A stretch of DNA of 64,000 nt. Origin: Pseudeuparius sepicola. Lineage: Eukaryota; Arthropoda; Insecta; Coleoptera; Anthribidae. Numbering within the stretch: position 1 is the first letter of the stretch; the number at the start of each line of letters is the position of its first letter. Below, one piece after another: positions 12,132 through 22,049 of the stretch. Below the pieces are notes generated by a model. The model saw only the letters and a program-made list of their open reading frames with translations. It had not been told where the DNA came from and searched no databases. The translations under genes were made by a program, and so were the position numbers. The DNA is taken from contig OY987303.1 of the NCBI GenBank assembly GCA_963920635.1, forward strand, positions 43,957,223 through 44,021,222, read 5' to 3'.

Positions 12132-12869
12132 AACAGATTCCCGGGACAGCCGTTTTTTGAGGATTTTTTTTCAGAACCCTCAGGTATACAAGAATTTTAC
12201 ACTTTCAAAATGATGGCTGACTTACATTCAGTTTATGGCAGGGGTGTTGCCTACAAAGGAAATGATCGTGAGGTTAGGATTAGACGTCTCTATACTAATT
12301 GGGAAGGCCTACCAGGTGTCGATATGAGAATTTTTGCACTTTGAAACTGGACGATGGGGGGTTAGAATTCGCCTTCACGTTACTGCCAAGCAAAAAGACC
12401 TTTGAGGTTACAGACATTTTAAACTGCGAATGCGTACCGGGTGTCTCTTTCTGGAAAATGTGACGGGCGAAACAACGTGGAATTTTACGATACATTTCGG
12501 AGGTTAGATTCGCCGTCAGTCGCGCCTTCGAGGTTATGGCGGGAAGTCAAGCCGCCACTTGAGGGTGCATATACGCGGTGTCGACGTGCGGATTTTTTCG
12601 TCGGCCGAAGAACTCGCACCTGTTGAATATCTGCGACTTCGAAATGGACGTATATACGGGGATGAGAATTTCAAGTTACCGAACACCTGTTGAATATTTG
12701 CGCTTTTTCGAACCTGTCGACGCAGAGTGTTGGAATTTTTAATTTTTGCCGCCAAAACAACATCTTATAGACGACTTTCTCAGACCGCGAATTTAGTTGG
12801 AAATTTACGATACAACATAACCTCGGAATTCTTTAAGCGGCCATAACTCCTATGCCGTCAGAGATACGG
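12132..12869. repeat. Spacer part of a long repeat unit (copy 1)
   Basis: From CAGATTCCCGGGACAG onward this matches 16381-16899 and 36875-37589. The part 12500-12630 is almost identical to 37240-37380. Shared marks include TTCTTTAAGCGGCC and TGCATATACGCGGTGTCGAC. Frames here are short and do not agree between copies, so it is non-coding. It lies between blocks of the 120-bp satellite. Confidence 0.8.
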
Positions 12870-13577
12870 GTTGCCGTTTGTTTTGATCGTAAGCAGATAG
12901 GGAGAGGAACAAAATGGACGACGAAAATTTTTCATGGCCACCTCGATTTTGACAGAACAAATGCAACTTTGCTATCTTTATAGATAGGAGATCCGGGTTT
13001 TCTTTGTTGGGTTGCCAGGGCGAAATGATTGAGAAATGTGAAAAAAAATTTTCCATGGCCTACTCGATTTCGGTGGAAAACACAACTTTTTTATGCGACG
13101 AGGTAGAAAGACGGGACAAAGTGCGTCAGGTAGAGGATGCAAAATGACGCTGAGACGAAAAAATTTTTTTTCCATGGCCCACTTGGATTTTTCTTAGGTG
13201 AATAACTTTCTTATTAATAGAGATAGAGACTTGCGGTATTTTTTGATCGGCCCCATATGCCGAGGGGAAAATTATCGAACAAAAAAATTTTCCATGGCAC
13301 ACTAGGTTTTCCCAGAACAGATACAACTTTTTTGTTTGGCGAGATAAAAATTTCGTTTCAGCGGCGATCGGATGGGTGGGTGGAAGGAAGAAAAACGACG
13401 ATAAAGAAAATTTCCCCGCCAACTTGATTTTAGAGAAAACAATGGAAACATTTTCATTTTCAGAGATAGAGACTTGGTTCCTGCTGGGATGAAAAGAGCA
13501 CTAAAAAGCAAAAAAAGTTACTTAAAACATTTTCTCTCAGCCCCTTGATTACTTAGAAAATATCGATTTTAGCAAAT
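12870..13577. repeat. Diverged 120-bp-period satellite, block 1
   Basis: The core TTTTCCATGGCC followed by ACTCGATTTT or a variant recurs at about 12933, 13054, 13173, 13293, 13414 and 13536, spacings of 119-122 bp. Each monomer then has a CAACTTTT-like and a GAGATAGAGA-like stretch. Monomers differ strongly from each other but match monomers in the same order in the other blocks, so the unit is a higher-order repeat. Its end meets the 67-bp array directly. Confidence 0.82.
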
Positions 13578-15761
13578 CGCGACGAGCGAAGCGAGGAGCA
13601 ATGGCCGGCAGAGCCCACGCGCGAGTTACCCAAAAGAAGCCTGTCGCGACGAGCGAAGCGAGGAGCAATGGCCGGCAGAGCCCACGCGCGAGTTACCCAA
13701 AAGAAGCCTGTCGCGACGAGCGAGGCGAGGAGCAATTGCCGGCAGAGCCCACGCGCGAGTTACCCAGAAGAAGCCTGTCGCGACGAGCGAAGCGAGGAGC
13801 AATGGCCGGCAGAGCCCACGCGCGTGTTACCCAAAAGAAGCCTGTCGCGACGAGCGAAGCGAGGAGCAATGGCCGGCAGAGCCCACGCGCGAGTTACCCA
13901 AAAGAAGCCTGTCGCGACGAGCGAAGCGAGGAGCAATGGCCGGCAGAGCCCACGCGCGAGTTACCCAAAAGAAGCCTGTCGCGACGAGCGAGGCGAGGAG
14001 CAATTGCCGGCAGAGCCCACGCGCGAGTTACCCAGAAGAAGCCTGTCGCGACGAGCGAAGCGAGGAGCAATGGCCGGCAGAGCCCACGCGCGTGTTACCC
14101 AAAAGAAGCCTGTCGCGACGAGCGAAGCGAGGAGCAATGGCCGGCAGAGCCCACGCGCGAGTTACCCAAAAGAAGCCTGTCGCGACGAGCGAAGCGAGGA
14201 GCAATGGCCGGCAGAGCCCACGCGCGAGTTACCCAGAAGAAGCCTGTCGCGACGAGCGAAGCGAGGAGCAATGGCCGGCAGAGCCCACGCGCGTGTTACC
14301 CAAAAGAAGCCTGTCGCGACGAGCGAAGCGAGGAGCAATGGCCGGCAGAGCCCACGCGCGAGTTACCCAGAAGAAGCCTGTCGCGACGAGCGAAGCGAGG
14401 AGCAATGGCCGGCAGAGCCCACGCGCGAGTTACCCAAAAGAAGCCTGTCGCGACGAGCGAAGCGAGGAGCAATGGCCGGCAGAGCCCACGCGCGTGTTAC
14501 CTAAAAGAAGCCTGTCGCGACGAGCGAGGCGAGGAGCAATTGCCGGCAGAGCCCACGCGCGAGTTACCCAGAAGAAGCCTGTCGCGACGAGCGAAGCGAG
14601 GAGCAATGGCCGGCAGAGCCCACGCGCGTGTTACCCAAAAGAAGCCTGTCGCGACGAGCGAAGCGAGGAGCAATGGCCGGCAGAGCCCACGCGCGAGTTA
14701 CCCAAAAGAAGCCTGTCGCGACGAGCGAAGCGAGGAGCAATGGCCGGCAGAGCCCACGCGCGAGTTACCCAGAAGAAGCCTGTCGCGACGAGCGAAGCGA
14801 GGAGCAATGGCCGGCAGAGCCCACGCGCGTGTTACCTAAAAGAAGCCTGTCGCGACGAGCGAGGCGAGGAGCAATTGCCGGCAGAGCCCACGCGCGAGTT
14901 ACCCAGAAGAAGCCTGTCGCGACGAGCGAAGCGAGGAGCAATGGCCGGCAGAGCCCACGCGCGTGTTACCCAAAAGAAGCCTGTCGCGACGAGCGAAGCG
15001 AGGAGCAATGGCCGGCAGAGCCCACGCGCGAGTTACCCAAAAGAAGCCTGTCGCGACGAGCGAAGCGAGGAGCAATGGCCGGCAGAGCCCACGCGCGAGT
15101 TACCCAGAAGAAGCCTGTCGCGACGAGCGAAGCGAGGAGCAATGGCCGGCAGAGCCCACGCGCGAGTTACCCAGAAGAAGCCTGTCGCGACGAGCGAAGC
15201 GAGGAGCAATGGCCGGCAGAGCCCACGCGCGTGTTACCTAAAAGAAGCCTGTCGCGACGAGCGAGGCGAGGAGCAATTGCCGGCAGAGCCCACGCGCGAG
15301 TTACCCAGAAGAAGCCTGTCGCGACGAGCGAAGCGAGGAGCAATGGCCGGCAGAGCCCACGCGCGTGTTACCCAAAAGAAGCCTGTCGCGACGAGCGAAG
15401 CGAGGAGCAATGGCCGGCAGAGCCCACGCGCGAGTTACCCAAAAGAAGCCTGTCGCGACGAGCGAAGCGAGGAGCAATGGCCGGCAGAGCCCACGCGCGA
15501 GTTACCCAGAAGAAGCCTGTCGCGACGAGCGAAGCGAGGAGCAATGGCCGGCAGAGCCCACGCGCGTGTTACCCAAAAGAAGCCTGTCGCGACGAGCGAA
15601 GCGAGGAGCAATGGCCGGCAGAGCCCACGCGCGAGTTACCCAGAAGAAGCCTGTCGCGACGAGCGAAGCGAGGAGCAATGGCCGGCAGAGCCCACGCGCG
15701 TGTTACCCAGAAGAAGCCTGTCGCGACGAGCGAAGCGAGGAGCAATGGCCGGCAGAGCCCA
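13578..15761. repeat. 67-bp satellite array, about 32.6 units
   Basis: The unit begins CGCGACGAGCGAAGCGAGG. It is exactly 67 bp and repeats 32 times in register from 13578 to 15721, then stops after 40 bases. The consensus unit has 43 G or C bases (64%) and nine CpGs, against AT-rich surroundings. Variable sites (GAAGCG/GAGGCG, AATGG/AATTG, GAG/GTG, CCAAAA/CCAGAA/CTAAAA) travel together and give a five-unit, 335-bp super-repeat at units 14-18, 19-23 and 25-29. No plus-strand frame has a stop inside the unit, and 67 is not a multiple of three, so long open frames arise without meaning. Confidence 0.97.
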
Positions 15762-16378
15762 TCCGTCCCGCGCGGATGCGTCAAGGTAGAAAGACGGGAC
15801 AAAGTGCGTCAGGTGCAGAAGGTCGAATGACGCTGCGCCGAAAAATTTTCTTTTCCACGGCCCACCCCGATCCTTCGGAGGTGAATAACTTTCTTATCGG
15901 TGGAGATAGAGACTTCCGGTTTTTTTCGATCGGCCCCGAATGTCAAGGGGAAAATTGTCGAAAAGAAAATTTTTCCACAGCACGCTCGGTTTTGCCACAA
16001 CAGACACAACTCTTTTGTTTGGCGAGATAAAAATTTCGCTTCTGCTGCTATGTAAATGTGTACGAGAAAGAAAGGAAACCGACGTGAGAAAAATTTCCCC
16101 CGCCTACTTGGTTTTCGAGAAAATACGTGCAACTTTTTCATTTTCGGAGATAGGGAAAAACGGAAAAGTGCACGCTCACTTTCTCGCAACACCCTGTATA
16201 TTTTACCCGAAAAAAATTTTTCGTCCACCTGCCGCATTTTCGAGGAAACGCGTGCAACTTTATCGTTTTCAAAGGTAGAAACTTGGTTCCTTCGGGGATG
16301 TAAAGGGCACGCGAAAGAAAATATAAGTTACTTGAAACGATTTTTTTCCAGCCCACGTGATTTTCAAGAAAAACGTTA
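15762..16378. repeat. Diverged 120-bp satellite, block 2
   Basis: The 120-bp pattern resumes right after the 67-bp array, with monomer cores near 15857, 15977, 16100, 16218 and 16350. It starts inside the monomer that carries AGAAAGACGGGACAAAGTGC, which is also in the left block at about 13105, so the array sits between two copies of the older repeat. CACCCTGTATATTTT occurs near 16190. Confidence 0.8.
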
Positions 16379-16899
16379 AAACAGATTCCCGGGACTTAGC
16401 CGCTTTTTGAGAAGATTTTTTCTTTCAGAAACAACAGGTATATAAGACTTACACTTTCAAACGTTAAAAATGATGGATAACCTATTATTTGCAGTTAGGT
16501 TAGACGTCACTATGCGCCTTGGGAAGGCATACCTGGCGTCGATATGAGACTTTTGCATTTTGCAGGTTATAGACATTTCAAACGGCGAATGAGTACGGGG
16601 TGTCTCTTTCTGGAAAATGTGAAGCGCGAAATGGACAGATAGGGGGGGTGGCGATTTTCCAATATGCACGCCTGTTGAATATCTGCACTTTCGAAGGGGA
16701 TACAGGGTAGATATTGGCGTCTTCTTCGATTCCAAAGACGAAGAGCTAGGTTGCGGAGGGGCGCTAGACCCGGAGAGAGTAGTACCGGGCGCCTCTTTCT
16801 GGAATATGTGCCTCGCGAAACGCCCGGGAAACGTAATCTCGAGATTCTTTAAGCGGCCGCAACTCCTCTGCGGCCGTTATAGATTACAAGCAGATTGGA
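16379..16899. repeat. Spacer part of the long repeat unit (copy 2)
   Basis: Matches 12132-12869 and 36873-37589 from CAGATTCCCGGGACTTAGCC through TTCTTTAAGCGGCC, with deletions. It is non-coding. Confidence 0.75.
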
Positions 16900-17960
16900 A
16901 GAGGAGAAAAATGGACTGCGAAATTTTTTCATGGCTACCTCGATTTTCTCACAACAACTACTGTTAAATTTGTGCCTTTCGAGATAGAAGATTCGGGTTT
17001 CTTTTGTTGGTTTGCCCCCGTAAAATGAACTGCGGAGAAGAAAATTCCGTGGCCTGCTCGATTTCGCCGGAAAACACAACTTTTTTATTCGTCCATACGG
17101 GACAAACTGCGTCAGGTGCAGAAGGTCGATTGACGCTGCGCCGAAAATTTTCTTTTTCACTGCCCACCCCGATCTTTCGGAGGTGAGTAACTTTCTCATC
17201 GGTGGAGATAGAGACTTCCGTTTTTTTTTCGATCGGCCCCAAATGCCAAGGGGAAAATTATCGAAAAAAAAATTTTCCACAGCACGCTCGGTTTTGCCGC
17301 AACAGACACAACTCTTTTTGTTTGGCGAGATTTAAATTTCGCTTCTGCTGGTATGGAATGTGTATATACGGGAAAGAAAGGAAACCGACGTGAAAAAAAA
17401 AATCCCCCGCCTACTTGGTTTTCGAGAAAATACGCGAAACTTTTTCATTTTCGGAGATAGGGAAAAACGGAAAAGTGCACGCTCACTTTCTCGCAACACC
17501 CTGTATATTTTCCCCGAAAAAAAATTTTCGTCCACCTGCTGCATATTCGAGGAAACGCGTGCAACTTTTTTGTTTTCAAAGGTAGAAACTTGGTTCCTTC
17601 GGGGATGTAAAGGGCACGCGAAAGAAAATATAAGTTACTTGAAACAATTTTGCTGGAGAAAAAAAATTCGAGAGCATGCGCGCAACGCATTTATTTTTTA
17701 AGCGCAGATAGAGAAAAACCGAGAAATGCACGCTGATTTTCTCGAGACACCCCATATAACAAACCCGAAAAATTTCCTCGATGCGAACCGTGGAGCGCTG
17801 CGCACGCCAAGGCACGCATTGTCCTCCCCTTTCGCGACCATGAAGATGGACGGCGCCGCTAAGAAAAAAAAAAGCTCAATTATACGGAACGCCCCGTATA
17901 TTTGGCGGAGAAGAAAATTTTGTTACTAAGACATTTCGTGAGGACACCCTGTACGCTCTG
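16900..17960. repeat. Diverged 120-bp satellite, block 3
   Basis: Monomers follow the same order as in blocks 2 and 4, including CGGGACAAACTGCGTCAGG near 17098, GGAAACCGACGTG near 17381 and CACCCTGTATATTTT near 17497. Beyond about 17690 the match weakens but the spacing continues to about 17960, where CACCCTGTACG occurs. Confidence 0.75.
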
Positions 17961-18216
17961 TGTTTCGGAAACCTCAAAGCTGTGCCTATTTACTAATTCT
18001 TTAATTATAGTTGCTAAAAACAATTACCCATGTATATAGATAGAATTTTAGCGAAGATATGGTTAGAAATGCACCAAGGTACGTAAAAGACAATAATATT
18101 ATATAATTTTATGTTGTCAACTCCGTATTCCGAGTAAAGTGACACATATGCCACAATTGTTGCGAAAGCTCGCAGGTAGAACTTTGATTGCTTTTTTAAT
18201 TGCATTTCTCTTTCAG

Positions 18217-18544
18217 ATAAGAAGAAAGTACTACCTTGAGCAGCAAAAGCAACAAGCTGACATGCCGAGGAAGCTGATATTTTATCAGCCGAAGGGGAAG
18301 GACGCAAAAGGACAGTCTAGATCGAGGGAAAGCGAAAGCACCCACGTGCCGGGGCAGACTTCCCCGCAAAGTTCCACGAGCTCGGCTGGGCCGCGGCCGT
18401 CTCGCGTGGTGCCAATAATCGGACCGATTGATGAGACGCGGTTTCCGGTTGCGGGCCCATCGCACCAGCCTTCCCAAGACGCCTACGTCAGGGTAGTGCA
18501 CGATGTCTCATCCAACGATGCAAGCACCAGTAGTACTGTTCAAC
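18217..18544 (+). CDS. Putative 5' exon, possibly of Helitron B transcript
   Basis: An open frame bounded by an acceptor (CTCTTTCAG, ending 18216) and a donor (CAAC|GTAAGT at 18545). The first methionine that looks suitable is at 18262 (MPRKLIFYQPKGKD). The product is polar and rich in Ser, Pro and Arg (for example SPQSSTSSAGPRPSRV), with no known domain. It ends in phase 1, which fits the exon at 18878 and keeps the frame. An alternative unspliced start at 18148 would add a hydrophobic leader. Coding status is inferred from frame length, splice sites and phase; whether it belongs to the Helitron or to a host gene is open. Confidence 0.5.
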
Positions 18545-18877
18545 GTAAGTGTTTGTTTTATTTTAATTATCTACTAATTTTATTGATGGCACTATTATGG
18601 TGGAATTATATTTAAAAAAACAAGCAATTCCATATCCCAATTAAGGTGATAAACTCAATTTTCTAGGTGAACCACATAACTGAACCTCCCTGTATGTGGA
18701 AATTTTTTTTATCATCTTGCCTGAGGGAGCAGCATAAAAGTTAAATTAAAAAAATAATAATAACAATCTTTGTCGGTAGAAATAAATTTCTTTAACTTAA
18801 CGTAGGTACTTTAGAAATAGTATAGGTATAAAAAATAATTTCTTTTTGTTTGTTAAATATCCGTTGTTAAATTTCAG

Positions 18878-19258
18878 GAAATTTGCCAAAGCGGATATGG
18901 GCTAATCAAGGCCAAAACTTTGACCAAATTGAAATTGTCCCAGATCTTCCGGTCAAGTCTGTTCGTCTCCAAGACGACGGAGATAGCTGGCCTGTTCCAG
19001 GCGTGGACCCACATGGGGGAATTGTTATTGAAAGTACAGCAGGAAACGAAAATCCCGCATTCGTTGGTCGACCAGTCGTGAATGTAAACATACGTGAAAT
19101 TGGTCTACTTTCTGGTAACGACAACCCGGAAAATATTGAAGACATTGTTATGAGACCATCTGCTGTTCCTAACATATTCGATGACGAAGATGGCCAAAGG
19201 CAGGGAATAGCAATAATTCGGGTCGACGACGAAGTGCCAGTGGTCTTTCACGAACCTG
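18878..19258 (+). CDS. Putative internal exon in phase with RepHel exon
   Basis: The acceptor AAATTTCAG ends at 18877 and the donor CCTG|GTAAGA begins at 19259. The 127-codon-long exon enters and leaves in phase 1. The sequence is acidic (SGNDNPENIEDIV, FDDEDGQRQGIAI) with no recognised domain. The RepHel exon of Helitron B at 22605 also enters in phase 1 and starts with an acidic, Ser- and Glu-rich stretch, so exons 18217-18544, 18878-19258 and 22605-27010 can form one frame across a 3.35-kb intron. This is an inference that needs RNA evidence. Confidence 0.5.
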
Positions 19259-20387
19259 GTAAGAGTTTTTTATGAGTTCCTTTCAACGGAATTTTGAGGC
19301 ATTTAAACAACGTAAATTCAAACTTTTATTTCAGTTACTTGTGTGTTGGTAAAAAGAAACAAAAAGTATACGCTGTTTACTTATTGTAAAATTGTTATGT
19401 AACCTGTAAAAAAAAGTCCACTTGTTATCACGTTTGGCAATTAAACTGCCAAGTTTTATTACTGTTAGGTTAGAAGACGATAAACTTTTGTCATTAGAAA
19501 GATATTCTCTTGAAATAGGTATTTGTTATCTGGCACACTGTAAAATAAAATATATTTTCTGCGGCTATGTTCAGGATAATGATAAGATTTTTTGATAGGC
19601 ATATTATCATCGGGTATAGAGACAGGAGTATCGTAAAATTAACAGTTCTCACTTCGGATTTTCGGTTTTACCAGAAATAAGTGCCAGTTTGTAAATGTTG
19701 TCAGTAATATTATTATTACTTCATACAGGGGCAAAATAGGCGAGTTTTTAAAATCAACAACATATGTGATGGATTACAAGTGCAGAAATTTCTGAACGGC
19801 CCAATCACATTCCATTAGTGGATTCCATCACATATTTATGCTGAATTTAAAAATTTTCCCAATATGTTGGCCAATTTTATAATAAAGCTTTTCCATCAGA
19901 AAAATAATTACCTGGCGTCGAACAATATGCTGTTGTATACAGGATGTTGAAATGGAAATATATTTTCTCTATTCCAAACTACCTACCTGAGACATTTATT
20001 GTAACAAAATTTGGTACAAAGAAAGTGGTACCTGAGAGAAATACTTCAGTTTCTCACAGTTTGAACAATCATGGGTAGCCAGTGGCGGATATGTTGGGGT
20101 AGTGAGTAGGTAATATAGTTTTTATTTGTTACTTTCTTAAATATGTCCTTTTCCAACAAGGGAGGGATTTAAGTTTTTCTCCCTCTTTTGCTAAAACAGT
20201 AACCCATAAAAAATTGCTTGCCTAATAAAATTGCTCCACTAGCGAAAATCAAAATTTGATATAAAGGGCGTCGAAAAAAAGACATCCGAAATTTGCTTAC
20301 TAAAACAAACAACTCATTTATACAGGCTTTTAAACATACTTATACAAATTCATAAAATCTTTATTTTTGGAAATAATAGCTTGAACT
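19259..20387. other. Intron-like AT-rich stretch
   Basis: No gene. It lies between the putative exon at 18878 and Helitron B. A small inverted pair (CATATGTGATGGA near 19764 and TCCATCACATAT near 19826) could form a hairpin. Confidence 0.4.
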
Positions 20388-21400
20388 TTATTTATTTGAA
20401 AGTCCTTCGAAAACCGCTTCTTTTGACCTTCCTCCCATTTTCAAAATGAAAATCCAGGGCTGGCAATGATTTTTTCATACCCGAGATTTTCACGAAAACC
20501 ATTTAGCGATTTTTTATTTAAAATCTGTCCCCACAGCGTTAATCAGGATACCCAACAACTCTCAAATGCCAAATAGTGTCAAAGTTGAGAAAAACAGGAG
20601 TTTTAAAGGAATCTGACAAGTGTGCCATGGAATCCCCTCAAAACAGTTGAATGGTCAACAGGGCCACTCAAAGTTTTGGTGTGCAAAGAAATTTCACTGT
20701 ACCATCTCAAAGTACTTACTAAATTGTTTGGGGGTTAACAATCGAGTATATCAAAACCGCCCCAGTCACCATAAACGAACTAATTCTGAAAAATGCAGAA
20801 GCGTGCCAGTCAGTAAGTCCATATGAGTTGAGGTGGCTGGAGTGCCACAACGGGAAACGTACAGAAAATGTATCACCTTAGACAGTGATTCGACGAAGGT
20901 CCAATAATTTAAAATGTTTTTTATTTGTTCGTTGGCATTTTGTATCAAAATAAATTACTTTTGTTTTGTTTATTAATATTTCTTCAATAATAATTCCAGA
21001 GCATTCTTTATCGGCATAGAGTGTCATAAAAATTCAGAATTTTGAGATGGCCCACAGAAAAATACCCTGTACATTTTTATATTGAACCTTTGCACACCAA
21101 CTCCCTGAGTAGTCCTGTTGGCCATTCAATTGCTTTGGGGAGAGTCCATGGCACATTTGACTTGCTAGAAGCCTTAAAAAATCCTATTTTGCTCAACTTA
21201 GAAGGTTTGTGGAATGGAACTCCCTGTATACTTTTTGTTCAAATTGGGAATATGGAGTTTTGGGGTATCCTAATTAACGCTGCTAATCGCTTAATGGTTT
21301 TCGTAAACACCTGGGTACAAAAAAAACGTAGCCAGCCCTGAACTTGCCTTTTGAAAATGGTAGTAAGGCCAAAAGGAGCGGTTTTTGAAGGCCTTTTAAA
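20388..21400. repeat. Inverted pair of an insect repeat family
   Basis: The segment 20388-20690, read in reverse complement, matches 21094-21400. Both contain GGTATCCT-ATTAACGCTG, ATGGTTTTCGT and TTTTTGAAGGCCTTT or its variant. A third copy lies at 29020-29335 in plus orientation. CCCTGTATA or a variant occurs in two copies. The arms are about 300 bp around a spacer of about 400 bp. It is non-coding and probably a non-autonomous transposon family. Confidence 0.78.
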
Positions 21401-21897
21401 CAAAAGAGAGTTCAGGCAATTGTATAATATGTTTAAAACTAGACACCCAGTAGGTGTATGTTGCGGCAAAACTCAAGATAAATTTTGCAGGGGATGTCCA
21501 AATACCAAATTTGGTGGAGATATTTCAAATTAAGAACTGCAGAGTAACAGGGCAAAATTAGTCAATTTTTTTAAACGGTTATATTATAAGATTCTCCCGA
21601 TTTCATCGATAGGTTATACGATATTATATACTTATAGGTATATTTATAACTCTGCAACAAATTTTTCATTGTTTTTATAAATTTCGTGTAACATTACATT
21701 TAGGTACATCAAATTGCAAAAATATAATATATTTTTTTACTACTAACCTGAGAAATCACCATTATTTACCTCATAGGTAATAATGAAAAATTTTCTATTT
21801 TGACATGACATTTAGAAATTAGTTTCAGCTATCAAAATGTAATCAAATATGTAAAATAAGGCAATATTTCAATGTTAGTAGTAAATATATATATATA
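21401..21897. other. AT-rich non-coding stretch
   Basis: The end of the preceding repeat is followed by unrecognised AT-rich DNA and a short TA run. Confidence 0.35.
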
Positions 21898-22010
21898 TAC
21901 ACTTCGGTTGAGAAGGCCATTGTTTACCTCGCATATTGTATCCTTCGGCGCTTCGCCTCAGAATATCAAAATGCTCGGTAAATAATGGCTTACTTCTCAA
22001 CCTAAGTGTA
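21898..22010. mobile_element. Short palindromic MITE between TA repeats
   Basis: The arms TACACTTCGGTTGAGAAG and its near-complement at the right end (CTTCTCAACCTAAGTGTA) bracket a 113-bp unit flanked by TATA runs. The arms are about 40 bp. The ends and the TA context fit a Tc1/mariner-type MITE. Confidence 0.7.
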
Positions 22011-22049
22011 TAATATATTATTATTTAGCCCTGGGAAAAAACGGCATAG

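Noticed and set aside
12978..13511. Overlapping minus frames rich in Phe, Ser and Arg in the 120-bp satellite
   Set aside because: They follow the repeat period, differ between blocks, and are broken at different places in each copy.
13578..15761. CRISPR-like array
   Set aside because: The repeats are contiguous with no unique spacers, the unit is 67 bp, and the context is eukaryotic.
13601..15830. Long plus-strand open frames of 400-617 codons across the 67-bp array (AGRAHARVTQKKPVATSEAR repeats)
   Set aside because: The frames exist because the 67-bp unit has no stop in any plus frame. All three frames give the same rotating peptide, there are no splice sites or start context, and the DNA is a satellite.
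16056..17701. Plus frames reading VHAHFLATPCIF and similar in satellite blocks 2-4
   Set aside because: The same peptide recurs in three blocks only because the DNA repeat recurs; frames are interrupted and lack splice context.
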